Source: Kappaphycus alvarezii
Lineage: Eukaryota > Rhodophyta > Florideophyceae > Gigartinales > Solieriaceae
Assembly: GCA_002205965.3 (NCBI GenBank)
Contig: NADL03000133.1
Span: 124,001 to 188,000 of the forward strand
DNA length: 64,000 nt
Direction of reading: 5' to 3'
The notes under the pieces are model-generated. The model searched no databases. It saw only the letters and a program-made list of their open reading frames with translations, and was not told where the DNA came from. The stretch's first letter is position 1; each line of letters opens with the position of its first letter. This document shows positions 29,597-40,573 of the stretch, one piece after another. Made by a program: the position numbers and the translations under genes.

Positions 29597-31230
29597 GCAC
29601 CCAAGAAAAAGTCTAGAGGAGGACCTATTCCGGACACCGTATCTGCATTTGCAAGACATTTTTACAGTGTCTGAATTTGAGAGGTATTTTCAGGCCTCCC
29701 CTCTACCTTCTGGTAGATTGGAGTGCCATCCACAGCTTTCGACGCATCGTATGGTTTCGCAATTGGCTTGACAATGATACGATATCTACGCTTCGGTACA
29801 AATTTACTGGATACCAACCCACATATCTACCACAGTAAATTAACCCCCCATTTAAAAAAAATTTCAAATTGGATGCATGTGACAAATTCATTGGTTGATT
29901 TCTTATTTTACGACAAGCTGTCATTAATAGATTTCAGTACACTTACAGATTTCTGGGTGATACTAAGAGTGACTCTATATAATGGCCACATCAATTTTCA
30001 CCCCTGACTGAGGGAATGGTTATGATAACTAGACACTTACCTTGAAGAAATATCTTCCACCAGTGTCCCTTGTCCACACAATTCCCTTCAATGTATTCTA
30101 TGGTACCTAGTATGTTTGTTTCAGGCTTTATAATTAGCCGAAAAGTCTGCACAAGCCGAGTAAGCTCCCTCCCCTCAGTGAGGTGGAGCAGGTTGGCAGG
30201 CAACTTCGAGTCAAGTCCCAATTAGTGATGACGTTGAGTGTCAACTTCAGACCCGAGAAAAGTTTTTCATACGCTGGTCGCAGAGAATAAGTGGTAGATC
30301 CTGCCCTTCTATACTTGCTTGTAGCCCCTTGAACTGTATTCTTTACCACCTCTTTCTGTTGGCTCGACTATACCGCAGTAGCACTTTTGGCGCTGGCAAC
30401 AACTCCTTCTGGGGGTAATTGATTCTGAGTATCTTTCCTCCCGACGATATACCCCTATCGCAAACCTCAGTTATCTTGCGAGATTTCACAACTCCCATAA
30501 CATTTTCGTACATTCCAAGCTCTTCATTCCCTTTCCATTTAGTCAGAGCTTTGGAATGCAACAGAGAAACAGATTGTATTGATGTAGCATTCACCATTCT
30601 TATAAGAGCGACCCTTCTTGCCCGTTCTTACCGCAGGCATACCCCTCCTTCCTCTCTGGAAACAGCTGCCAGTACCTGTACGCAGTATAATCCTAAGCTA
30701 TTAGCCCCTATCTATGAATTCACTAGCTGCCTCAAACAGAGAAGCTCGGTTCCTCGATCCTGCGACACGTTTCAATACAGATAAATATTCACGCTTGGGA
30801 GGTAACACGACTTAATCACTACTAATGCTTAGGCCCGACCTGTCCATGTGCGCATATTTACCCTCTGCGAATGTAACTCTGAGGTGTTCGAGGCTTTAAA
30901 AGACGTCGCCCCTCTACGAAATGCAATGCCTCCTTGAAGATACTCATATTCCCTTTCCCATTTTATTTGTCCTTTCTGTGCCAGTATCTGTTGGCAGGGC
31001 GACATATTTCGATCCACCTCTTCGCAATTCATCTCTTCTCTTGAGACTGTTTTTTACGCCATGCAAAGAGTAATTCAAGACAATATTCTCCAGTATATCA
31101 TGAGGCTCGTATACTGCTGAGCTCTTTAAGAGCAGTCCACACAGCTAGGGGTTCAGAGCTGCCTCGAGAATATTGCTTCCTACTGTGCCTATTCAAGTCT
31201 TGTAGGACTTTCTATCCTCATGTTTCTTGT
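29597..31230 (+). repeat. 1.5-kb duplicated segment, copy 2 (partner 3537-5007), with LTR
   Basis: Matches 3537-5007 with scattered substitutions. It includes a family-1 LTR of ancestral U3 type (to about 30460) and the same 770 bp beyond it. The only large difference is a LINE-tail insertion at 29692-29849. It stops exactly where the LINE ORF begins (31230). Confidence 0.8.
29692..29849 (+). repeat. LINE 3' tail, family L1, inserted in an LTR
   Basis: GGCCTCCC followed by TACCTTCTGGTAGATTGGAG through GACGCATCGTATGGTTTCGC to AAATTAACCCCCC. It corresponds to the last codons plus 3' UTR of the LINE at 31231-34207. It interrupts LTR sequence that is continuous in the partner at about 3628. This is a 5'-truncated LINE insertion that dates after the duplication. 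Confidence 0.75.
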
Positions 31231-32475
31231 GCATACTCCGCTCCACGCACAACCCCTGCCCTGCCATGAGGACATCTTTACGACCCACATTCCTGTGTTG
31301 TCTCATATCCCTACACGATTCCGATCAGCACTGAGTGACTCCCTGTCGGTCGCCATGCATGACGCCGCGTGGGCTTGTGCACACGGACATAATGATGCGT
31401 AAGAGGAGCTCTCTAAAGTTTTTCTTTTCCCTTCAGTGATGCTTTCCAATAATTCACCTTCCTCAGGTACTAACGGTTCGAACGTCGAAACGCAAGTCCA
31501 ATCAACCAGTGACTTAATCAGAGAACGGCTCGAATTGTGGAATGCAGGACAGTTCCAAACCTTATGGCAGAACGCACTTCAACAAGCGACCTCCCGAACA
31601 AAACGAACTTTAACGCCCCAGGAACAGAAACAGGCCAACATCGTCGTGCCATGAGACTCGCCCGCGAAGGAGCATATGGGAAAGCTGCACAGGCATTAGG
31701 ATCTCTAGGGTGTTACCGGCCACTAAATCGGTGTCTGACGCCCTCCGAGCTAAACATCCTCAATCTTCCCGGGAGGATGAGGAACACTTTGAACCGCCTT
31801 CCGCATCCCCCGATATCTCAGCGATCACAAAGGATGAGGTTTTGCGGGCAGTTCGCTCTTTCAAACCCGGTTCAGCCCGGGGGGATCCGGACTTCGCCCC
31901 TCTCACGTCGAAGAGCTTCTACGGACACCCACATCTTCCTCGCAGGGGAAATTCTTGGATTCATTAACAGAACTTCTGAACGTCCTGGCTTCCGGAAAAG
32001 CTCCTACTGCCCTCCCCCGTGGATTGCTGGAGCCCCACTCACACCACTTGCGAAGAAAGACATGACTCCGCGCCCCATTGCAGTGGGAGAGACTTTGCGA
32101 CGGTTAGTTAGTAGCTGCCTTGCTACTCGGGTCAATGAAAGGCCTCCACCTACTTCCAGCCTCTTCAGGTTGGTATCGCTACAAAGTCAGGAACAGATGC
32201 AGTAGTTCACGGTGTTCGACGCATCGTGAACAAGTTCGGTACACGCTCTGAATATGCGCTCTTGTCGGTCGACCTGAAGAATGCGTTCAACCTGTGCAGC
32301 CGTGCTTCCTTTTTTAACGCAGTCCGGAACCTCTTTCCCAGTTGCTCCCTTGGGTACTGTATTGCTACAACAACGACCCAGCGTTCCTCTGGACGGGATT
32401 CGAGACTATACGGAGTGTTGTGGGTACTCAGCAAGGAGACCCGCTCAGCGGATTGCTTTTCGCTCTGTACTCCAC
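31231..32475 (+). pseudogene. LINE pre-RT region and RT motifs 0-B (frameshifted)
   Basis: The region starts with HIPTRFRSALSDSLS, then VQSTSDLIRERLELW and LAREGAYGKAAQALGS, then VLRAVRSFKPGSARGDPDF (the G-S-A-.-G-P..-like pre-RT motif). RT proper shows TPRPIAVGETLRRLVSS, YALLSVDLKNAFN (motif A aspartate) and GTQQGDPLSGLLFAL (motif B). These pieces lie in three frames. No methionine clearly marks the start; the ATG at 31220/31436 are candidates. Confidence 0.7.
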
Positions 32476-34074
32476 CCCATCGCCCTAAAGATCAAAGAGC
32501 TATTGTCGGGATCCCCCGACGAGGACACAGGGTTAGACACACTGCTTTTGGAGCTTTGGTATCACGACGATGGCTACATTGTAGCCAAACACGAGGATAT
32601 ACTCAAGGTAATCGAGGTTCTGTCTTCTCCCGAGGCCAAACGTCGTGGTCTCCATCTGGCAGTCTCGAAATGCAAAGTATGGTGGCCCACCGCCCCCTCC
32701 GCGTCGGTTCAGTCCGCATACCCCTGTGATATGCGGCAGGAATACAGTGCTGGTACTTCGGTTTTGAACGCGCCAATCGGCTCCCAAACGTTCATGGAAC
32801 AATACTTCCTGGACCATGTATACTCCCTTGAGCCTTTACTTAACGCTGTCATGGAAATCGAGGACGCCCACGCTTCATTCCAACTACTGCTCAACTGCTT
32901 TGGGGTTTGCAAAGTGGGATACCTCTTGCGAGTTGTGCCGCCCTCCTGTACGCGGAAAGGGGCCGAATACTTCGACAGCTTAATCGAGAGGTGCTGCCGC
33001 ACTTTAGCGGGTGGAATGCTAGACAACTGTATATTCAAGGAGCTGCAACTGCCCATTCAGGCACTACAGGAGAAGGAACCGACCTTGGGAATCGGCCTCT
33101 CCTCCGCGCGAGATGTCGCCGCCGCTTCGTTTCTTGCGTCTAGCGCCGCGACGCAGCAGTTATGCGAGAAGTCTTTGCCGTCCTGTGTTCAAGACCTGAC
33201 GCAGTACGAGGATGCTACAGCCGCCTTTACCACATGGAGCGCCTCTTGTCGACCCTCAGAACGAATTCCGTTTAGCAATTTCTGCTCATCCAACCCACCA
33301 TCGCATAAGAAGCTAACAGAGGCCTTGCCGCTCGGAAACATCCGCACCCGCGCCTTCCGCGCTAGCATGTCCCTCCCCGGTGCCAAAGGCTGGGTCTACT
33401 GTGCACCTTGCCCTGGATTGAGGACGCACATCAAGAGCAAAGACTTTTCCGTGTGGTTCCAGTACTTTTGCCAAACCCCCTTATTCGCCCCAGGTACCCC
33501 TTGCCCCAAAGCAGGATGCCATGAAATGCTGGATATCTACGGGGACCACTTGCTACATTGTCGCTTTGCCTGCGAGCGGAATACTCGCCATAACAACCAG
33601 GTGACTTTACTGGGGAACGACCTTGCAAGAGCCGCCGGACGTCCATTCATCGAACCTCGTCTACACTACCAAAACAGGACGAGGCCGGATATCAGGGCGA
33701 TGGGAGCCGCCGGTGGCACGGATTACTTCGACGTAACCTTTGTCAACCCGGTCGCTCCCTCCCACGCAAGAGCCAGGGCCTTCAACCCACTCACAAGCCT
33801 CAACGCAGCTCACGCAGAGAAGCAGCGGAAATACCAAGGGTTCCTTGCTGAGCTGCCTGGGAGAAACAGGCTGGTTCCTGTTCCCATCTCAACGCTTGGA
33901 GGTTGGCATCCGGCGGCGTTCTCCGTCGTCAAGGAACTCGCGAGAACCGTTGCCACCCGCGCAATGGAACGGTTTTCGAAGGTTAGAGCCATTCTTTTAC
34001 AGCGGCACTCCGCTTTGACAGTAACCTCCAATGCCGCTTGTTTGCTGGCTGGCCTCCCTTCCACCTTCTGGTAG
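32476..34074 (+). CDS. LINE RT C-terminal part, cysteine cluster and restriction-like endonuclease
   Basis: One open frame. RT motif C is WYHDDGYIVA (aspartate pair intact). The thumb and linker contain GVCKVGYLLRVVPPS and ELQLPIQ. The cysteine cluster is CPKAGCHEMLDIYGDHLLHC (C-C-H-C). The nuclease core is RPDI, 12-13 residues later FDVTFVNP, and then KQRKYQGF, giving P-D...D-x-T...K of the PD-(D/E)xK type. The ORF closes with STLGGWHPAAFSVVKELAR, a basic helix, and SNAACLLAGL. The nuclease would nick target DNA to prime reverse transcription. The same C-terminus is repeated at 51093-51943. Confidence 0.75.
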   Translation, partial: PIALKIKELLSGSPDEDTGLDTLLLELWYHDDGYIVAKHEDILKVIEVLSSPEAKRRGLHLAVSKCKVWWPTAPSASVQSAYPCDMRQEYSAGTSVLNAPIGSQTFMEQYFLDHVYSLEPLLNAVMEIEDAHASFQLLLNCFGVCKVGYLLRVVPPSCTRKGAEYFDSLIERCCRTLAGGMLDNCIFKELQLPIQALQEKEPTLGIGLSSARDVAAASFLASSAATQQLCEKSLPSCVQDLTQYEDATAAFTTWSASCRPSERIPFSNFCSSNPPSHKKLTEALPLGNIRTRAFRASMSLPGAKGWVYCAPCPGLRTHIKSKDFSVWFQYFCQTPLFAPGTPCPKAGCHEMLDIYGDHLLHCRFACERNTRHNNQVTLLGNDLARAAGRPFIEPRLHYQNRTRPDIRAMGAAGGTDYFDVTFVNPVAPSHARARAFNPLTSLNAAHAEKQRKYQGFLAELPGRNRLVPVPISTLGGWHPAAFSVVKELARTVATRAMERFSKVRAILLQRHSALTVTSNAACLLAGLPSTFW

Positions 34075-34207
34075 ATTGGAGTGCCATCCACAGCTTTCGA
34101 CGCATCGTATGGTTTCGCAATTGGCTTGACAATGATACGATATCTACGCTCCGGTACAAATTTACTGGATACCAACCCACATATCTACCACAGTAAATTA
34201 ACCCCCC
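34075..34207 (+). repeat. LINE 3' UTR, family L1
   Basis: 133 bp from ATTGGAGTGCCATCC to TTAACCCCCC after the stop codon, without poly(A). The same sequence is found alone at 29692-29849 and 41573-41718 (reverse). Confidence 0.8.
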
Positions 34208-34671
34208 TTTCTTATCGTTGCTTTTCCCTTTTTCGAAGTAGAAGATAAGATTAATGGTGAGTTTATTTATTGTTAGAATTCCAAAAGCATATAAGTAGTG
34301 AAAGAGGAAATAGAAACGGTACATGATAAAAAAGAGGTACGACATAGCTACTCCTACCGTCGAAAAAAAGAAGAATGAACACGTATGGTTACTTCCTGTA
34401 CTGTAAGCTGCACAAAAAATACTGTATCTCATCATTGCGAAATAGATGACTTAATAAAAGTCGGTACCGTCAGTGATTAAATTATTTAAGCCGCATTAAA
34501 AATCGTACATTTTTCGCAGACACTAATTTCAAGTCATATCAGTATACGACGTCCACACAAAACCTATGGAATGAAGACGGAAAACTTTTAATTTACTTTG
34601 GGCCCCAATTGGACTCCTTATTCAGACTCCACTGCCCGGCTACTGACTACCGTTGTCAAACAATTTAAACC
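34208..34671. other. no gene seen
   Basis: AT-rich spacer between a LINE end and a decayed coding region. No motif is recognised. Confidence 0.4.
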
Positions 34672-35560
34672 ATGGCGAAGGTCGCCTCGGACGACGTTAG
34701 TCAATCCAAGCAACAGTCCCACCTAACAACTACACTTTCTCCGGCCCCTTCAACTGTTCCATCTCCGTCCCTCCTAAACGCTACGCAGTATCATCCGTCT
34801 TCAGATCCTTTATACAATCGCGAACACATCCGCTTTACAGAGCCATGCTACATTTTTCTCTTGAACGCGGTCCGTACCTTAGGCGTGCATATTCTAGAGC
34901 ATGAGCAGACCCAAGATCTCTATCAGAAAGTTCACGAAGCTTTCATGAATCAATTTCTGTCGAACTTTTTCAGACGTATTAGCTAACAGTCCACCAAAAC
35001 ATGAACAGATAGGTTTGATTGTCTTGTCACTCAGCGGACAGTGTTTATGGTGCATACAGTTAAAGCTAATGGTATGTTTGGGAAGCACGGTGACGGAAAG
35101 ATGCTGTTGGACGATCTGTATCAGGAAATAGAGGATACCTAACAAATGCCGCGAGCACAACTAAATGAGCAAATTAAGGCCAAAAATCTTTCGTTGCATG
35201 CAGGCAAAAAATTTCTTTGTCAGTCACTTAAACGTGGAACAGTAAGCGTAGAGAAATTTGCCGTGACAGGATCCAGTAGAAAAAAATTAAGACAAAGGGC
35301 GGGGCTACAGACTGTCAGTTCTGATGATGAAATCTCATCTTCTTTGCCATCTTAAGACGCAGAAAAACGCTACTATGATAAAAGAAGACCATAGTTGGAC
35401 AACGAACGATTGGATGTATAGAGAGTTCGTTTGGCACAGAAATAAGGTTGTTTTAAAGAATTGCAGTAAAAGACAAATAGGTTCCTCTCGTTGGATTGGA
35501 AGCGGTTTGAGTTGGAAAGGATGAAGAGTTTGCAGGTGATGTAAGAGAGAAAGCAGATAT
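34672..35560 (+). pseudogene. decayed unrecognised gene with charged C-terminus
   Basis: A single reading frame is maintained for almost 300 codons but is cut by about ten stops. The open pieces are 34672-34986 (105 codons: MAKVASDDVS..., then FLLNAVRTLGVHILEHEQ) and 35146-35355 (KAKNLSLHAGKKFLC, SSDDEISSSLPS). After the next stop, highly charged text continues in frame (DAEKRYYDKRRP, LDNERLDV, LDWKRFELERMKSL). A helical Arg/Glu-rich C-terminus after an acidic serine patch recalls Myb/SANT-like proteins of DNA transposons, but no domain is certain. The in-frame continuity is the main evidence. Confidence 0.45.
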
Positions 35561-35645
35561 TTACAATACCGTAACTGTTCTCTAAGAAATTTAAATATAT
35601 TTTACAGAACTAGCATGGATATAACGTTGTTCATTTCTCGCTTGA

Positions 35646-35836
35646 AGGCTTTATCTTTACTCCACCAGCGAAAATGTCTTCAGAGTTAGTTTTACATAAC
35701 AACTTGATCTTCGAAGAAAGAAGATTTGTACCTAAAAAGTTACTAACATGTCCGCGGTGCTCAATAAAAGTGTTAAAGTTTAGAAGTAGAGCTGTTGATG
35801 TGTACAAAAATGCAATGAGGGAATTTCGTAAATGAG
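35646..35836 (+). pseudogene. short coding-like fragment
   Basis: Open text GFIFTPPAKMSSELVLHNN, then EERRFVPKKLLTCPRCSIK and AVDVYKNAMREFRK before a stop. One CPRC pair is present. A start could be the ATG at 35673. It may be an exon or transposon scrap, and the function is unknown. Confidence 0.3.
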
Positions 35837-37329
35837 ACAACCGAGAAAATCATTCCTCCTCCATATATGTTCAAGTCCGTGTATTATATCCATCAAAAAA
35901 ACTCATGGCGCTGTTAAAAGTAGCCTGCTCTGCTGAATTATACTTGACTGTTTGGCTGCACCATATAATCCGATTCCCCAAGTATATAGTACTTCCTTTC
36001 TTGTACATGTTAGCAATCTATCAGTCCCTTTTCTATCCTAATATGTCTGAGTAGCTTCTTCTCATGTACTCGTCCAAATTAATGTCCATAAAGCGAGAAA
36101 GTAAGACCACAAGGCGACTTTACGCTTCAAAAACAAAGCATAAAACCTATTGTAGCCTGAATAAAATGATCTTTGATTATTTTGATTGCTTTTTGGTTTA
36201 GGCTAGGAAAGAAAATAATGTGGTAAAAGATGTGATGCCAGTTTATTCTGCAATTCCGAACTTTTTTCATTTTTAATTAATTCAAGTAATATCTTAATTG
36301 TCAGTTCAATACACATATAATATTACTCTCTGATACAGAAATATTCAAGACTAAGAGAGTCAGCATGCAATATAAATATATCAGCAGTGGAATGCTAATA
36401 CAGTAAATATTAGTTCCCTACGCTGCGTGTCACGGATCCCTACTCTGCGTGTGACATTATCATTCTGGACCTCTTATCTTAATCTTCGTACAATAAATGG
36501 ATCCTAAAATGCAATCCAACAGCGCTTTTGCATCTCGTATGGTCTTTGCATGATTTTCAGTCCTCTCTTGCAACATAGAAGCATATAGAGTGATTTTTTA
36601 ATGTCCTTTGAACCCATTAAAAAGTTCTGTAACCTTCTACGGACTTTGGAGAGGTTTTCATAGCGTATTTCAAATATAAGCTCCAGACCAAACCAGTTTA
36701 CAGTAGATAATGGTCTTCCTAGGACGATGCAACGCTCATTTATTGAAGTAAATGCGTATGAATTCCTCCCTTTTCGCCCTATCGTCAGCTTTATAGTACT
36801 ACGTACTCTTCTGATACCACTTTTTCCAAAAAGAAAGTCAAATATTTCCTTCTAAGTGGAGTAAATGTTCAAATTGAAAGTAGAACTATGAAATTAGAGA
36901 GCTTTTTTAATTATGTTTTCGACATCCTCCCGCGCACCTTTGAACCTGTCATACCTGTAACCTCAACACCAATTCTTCTGATTTTTCATGAATTAGAGCT
37001 AACTGCGGAATCTTGAGCCTCCTGTTTTATCGATTTTACTGGCATTTCCGGTCCGAAACACCTGTCTAGCCATTGAAAAAGCGGTCCTTGCACAAGCAGA
37101 AAAGAGGCAGTGCTGTGTCAAGATTTCATACTTTCAATAGTGCCAGCCCATAATAAAAGCCGAATCAGGGTAAACAGAAATCTAAAACACGTATTTTTTA
37201 TTCGAAACGTGTATCACTTGGATACCTCTGTAAAGACGAATATTCAAGGGGAGGTAATCTTTAATGACGAAGTATGGATACACTTCTCAGTGCTGGAGGT
37301 GGCTATAATGCATAAATCTACTCCAAAAT
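35837..37329. other. no gene seen
   Basis: 1.5 kb of AT-rich DNA. There is a small direct duplication around 36420-36455 (CTACGCTGCGTGTCA / CTACTCTGCGTGTGA). The open stretch 37110-37340 is not supported by any motif. Confidence 0.4.
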
Positions 37330-38215
37330 ACGGCGTGTAAGGACCTGGCGGGCTGGTGTACCTTGCAAGCAGAAAGCGAATCGCGTAGTGAGGTCGTAAA
37401 ACTCCTGGAAGGGGGCAATTGCGATGTAAGGCGGTTTGGGCGGCGAGACGGCGAAAGAACCGGGAACTATCGTGGCCTAACGTCCCGTCGACATCAATGC
37501 CGATAGGGACGAAGATGATATCATGGCTTCGACATGACTGGCCGTAATGCTAGTATTTCGCACGTTCTGCGAGGCTAGCTGTAGCGCCTTCGGACTGCGC
37601 TCTCTGGGAGACTCTTGACTGAGCGTGAGGACGCGCTTTCGCCATTGTGACGTCAACAGCGATATCGCGATGGTCGAGGCCGTATGAACCGGTTATCTAC
37701 AGGTCCATGCATAAAGTGGAAGAGTGGAACTGGTATTCTACAAGCGCCGAGATGCCCACTTGCTTGCAGAAGCGTTGTATAGCATTGCTTAAGACGTTTG
37801 GTCGGTGCATTTGGTCGCCCTCGTATTTGCACATAAGTGCGTGCATTCCGTGTTGGTCTAGAACGGCAGCGACTTCGTTGGACTGTCTGGAGCAGACGGG
37901 GCAGCATGTTGTACTAGGGAATAGCGGAATACCGAGTCGAAAAGACACGTCAGCGATCCAAGCGGAATAGGATAGGTACGTTCCGCGGTGGAGGTGGGGA
38001 AGAGTAGGGAAAACAGAACAGCAGGAGTGTTCGCGGACCGAAAGCAGGCGAGCCTGATCTGCGATGGGGGTCGACTGGAAGAGGCGGTCAAATTTTGCCC
38101 CCAGGATTTCAGTGCTGATCACATCTTGGAGTCGTTCGTCAGGGATAGGTGAGTGGCAGCTGTAACAATCCAGTTCAACCTGGTTGGTTCTACGTGGTTC
38201 TGGAGGGCTCTGCAC
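37330..38215 (-). mobile_element. LINE C-terminal region, family L3
   Basis: The open frame 37697-38215 carries PHLHRGTYLSYSAWIADVSFR, CCPVCSRQ, QHGMHALMCKYEG and RPNVLSNAIQRFCKQVGI, a C-x2-C...H-x4-C cluster. Further reverse-strand text (37330-37690) runs through DVTMAKARPHAQSRV and IIFVPIGIDVDGTLG, similar to the endonuclease end of the fragment at 19757-20593. Stops interrupt the second half. No RT part is adjacent. Confidence 0.6.
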
Positions 38216-38410
38216 GCTTGCCAGCTAGGTATATTTAGCGTGGCAATATTATTTTTAGTTTTATTTTGCGTATATATTTTTCCAGATGCATTGCGGTATC
38301 ACATCTGGATGTTTCTGGTAGTGTTCTAGAGTAGTTTAGAGCACTTTGGAACTATGTAGTCAGCATATTTGATATGTGTGATTTCACGCCCATTTAAGGG
38401 GGTGAAAATC

Positions 38411-38424
38411 ACTATATATAGGAC
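38411..38424 (+). promoter_or_regulatory. TATA-like box upstream of gypsy family 2
   Basis: CACTATATATAGGA lies about 740 bp before gag in otherwise mixed-composition sequence. The role is inferred from position. Confidence 0.35.
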
Positions 38425-39152
38425 GGTTATTGCCGAGTAGCGGCACCAAGACCCAACCAACAATTATTCATGAATCAAAGTCAAAGATCTGAGTATATTT
38501 TACCTGTCTCCCTTTGTCCCAACTCATATTCCGTTTCACTGGTGGCATCGCACAGTTGGCCGAAGGTAGTCAGCTTTTACCACGACTGTGGGCTGGAGTG
38601 TCAGTCGTTGGTAAGTCACGACCTGTGGGTTGGAGTGACATGTGCGTGTAAGTATTCTAGTTCTGCAGGGGGAACTACAAAGGCACGATTGTATCTTCAA
38701 TATCTTCGCCTACCTTGATTGTGGTTGTTTTGCGCCGAGTCGCCTAACGTATCCTCAAAAAACCCTCTCGACTATTGGCTGTTAGCTAGGTCGGCCAACT
38801 AAAACAAGGGTTCGAGTAACACGCTATAGGTTTGATCAGGTAGGAGCACCATAATTGGGTAGTGCAGTGATTGAGAAGTACCTTGCGGTCGACTCGAGAT
38901 CATTTCTTATAGGGAAAGGACACCTGAAGGTCTTTAAGAAAAGACTAGTGGGGATATCCCGAACAGATATTGATCACCGTTACTCTCGAGTGTGGGTTAC
39001 GAAGAGTTGTTGTTAGCACTCTCTTGCGGGAAGAGGACTTGTCGCCGTAGGACGGCTCCCTACAAGTTTCGAGTGGATTTTTGGATTTGAAAGAAGATTT
39101 CAAGTTTTTAAGAATAAGTTGGTTGAAAATGTCATTTTTAAAGCCGAATTAG

Positions 39153-39842
39153 TTGGAGCAGTTCAAGGGCACTAGGGATAGGCTCGTTGTGGAAACTTGG
39201 TTGTATCAGCTCGAGCAGTACCTAACGCTAGCTCAAATGCAAAATTCAGAACTATCGTTGGATGATGGAGCTAAGATAATGTACGCTACAACCTTGCTTG
39301 CTGGCACAGCTGCAAGTTGGTGGTTCATGAAAGTTGCCACTAATGCAGTTCCTGACTCTTTTGAAATTTTCAAGAATCTGGTAAGAGCTGGGTTCATTCC
39401 CTCTGATAGTGTTCGACGTGCGTATCCCAGGAATTTCAATAGATGAAATGTTAGATAAGTTTGTCTCTTGACTTAAGTCGCAGGTTAGGTTAGAAGTCCT
39501 CAAGTGTTGTGTTACGAACGTCAAAGAAGCTGCCCGAATTGCTCTAAATGTTGACAGCGCTTTACTTGGATCTGGCATATTCTCAAGATTTGGTGAACAG
39601 TCTAGTTATGTTCCAAGTCAAGCTCCCGTTCCAATGGTAATAGGTAACGTGGAGAGAAGGTACAACAATGGTCAAGTTCGAAGCAGGAATGGTCGATTTG
39701 ATCCGAAGAAAGAGAAGTTGTACAAAGAGAACCGCTGCTTTACATGTCATAAAGTAGGCTGTAGGTAGTGGAAACATGATGACCGATATAATAAGATTGC
39801 ATCGAATAATGCTCAAGTTATTGATAGTGACCCGGAAAACTA
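39153..39842 (+). pseudogene. gypsy family-2 Gag
   Basis: The first part is open (39153-39446): VVETWLYQLEQYLTLAQ and TLLAGTAASWWFM, the W-x5-Y and A..WW features of Ty3/gypsy capsid. A frameshift at about 39435 leads to VRLEVLKCCVTNVKEAA, and later FTCHKVGCR with a CFTC pair marks a damaged CCHC knuckle near 39740-39780. Several stops are present. Confidence 0.65.
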
Positions 39843-39947
39843 AGGGGTCCGCGGGAAAGAAAGAACGCTCAGGTTGGACCAAGCATTAGTGACTTTAAAC
39901 GTCTAGTTGCAGAGGTTAGGCATTTAAGACAAAGTATACAGAGTCCA

Positions 39948-40562
39948 GTGTTGAAAGAAGATATTTGCACTGGTAATAGCTCTGAAGTAGAAGAAAATCA
40001 AAGGTATCGTGTGAAAGAGAGCTCCACGATTAGTTTGGAGTCCAATAATACCGTTAAGTGTCGTGATGACAACAACCAGTTCAGTGAGGAAGATATTCCA
40101 ATGGAGGAATTGATCTTTCTTGATGGTACAATGAATGATGTTAACGTGTCCGTTCTCAAAGCCGATGGTTGTAATACAAACGTAGTGTCAAGGGACTTCG
40201 CAGCGCGAAACAGAGAAAGGTTTCGATTTAAGAAAGTAAAAGTCACTGTCAATCATTCAAGCAAGAAGTCAGAGGAAGTAGGATCTGAAGTCATCCCAGA
40301 AGCAACATTGAAGATTGGTTCGCATCTGTATACTTCAAATTGGGTCGTTGCAGATTGTAGATATGATGTGCTTCTTGGAATGCCGTGGCATGTTGCCAAT
40401 AATCCAGATATAGATTATCAAGAACGGATTGTCAAGGTTGGAGATGATGCTATTCCTATGACTAAAAGTAATACTAGGGAAGTAAGAGCAACAAGCATTG
40501 GAGTCAAGAAATTCCGGAACCTGATTAGAAGAAAGAATCATGGGAAATATTTCAATTTGTAA
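39948..40562 (+). CDS. gypsy family-2 protease region
   Basis: An open frame of 204 codons. The retropepsin-like core is LKADGCNTNVVSRDFA, where the DSG/DTG position reads ADGC so the catalytic aspartate context is altered, followed later by YDVLLGMPWH, the D-x-x-x-G-x-x-W/L flap-end motif. An acidic N-terminal part precedes it. It is likely inactive as a protease if ADGC is correct. Confidence 0.6.
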   Translation: MLKEDICTGNSSEVEENQRYRVKESSTISLESNNTVKCRDDNNQFSEEDIPMEELIFLDGTMNDVNVSVLKADGCNTNVVSRDFAARNRERFRFKKVKVTVNHSSKKSEEVGSEVIPEATLKIGSHLYTSNWVVADCRYDVLLGMPWHVANNPDIDYQERIVKVGDDAIPMTKSNTREVRATSIGVKKFRNLIRRKNHGKYFNL

Positions 40563-40573
40563 CACTTGTTAAT

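Larger units (their letters stand above)
31231..34207 (+). mobile_element. LINE (L1 family here) with RT and restriction-like endonuclease, near complete
   Basis: The most complete LINE in the window, with a pre-RT region, RT with all core motifs, post-RT linker, a CCHC-type cysteine cluster, a PD-(D/E)xK-like endonuclease and a 133-bp 3' UTR ending in a C-run. The order RT-then-endonuclease with a C-terminal cysteine cluster is that of R2/NeSL/CRE-type non-LTR elements, not of APE-type LINEs. Three frameshifts (about 31650, 32205-32226, 32400-32475) make it inactive as read. Confidence 0.75.

Noticed and set aside
34672..35560. Reassigned stop codons to explain in-frame TAA/TAG
   Set aside because: Nitrate reductase, the glycosyltransferase and RT frames use standard stops only at their ends; decay is simpler.
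38800..38825. GGTTCGAGT resembling a tRNA T-loop or B box
   Set aside because: No matching acceptor stem, D-arm or anticodon arm could be formed around it.
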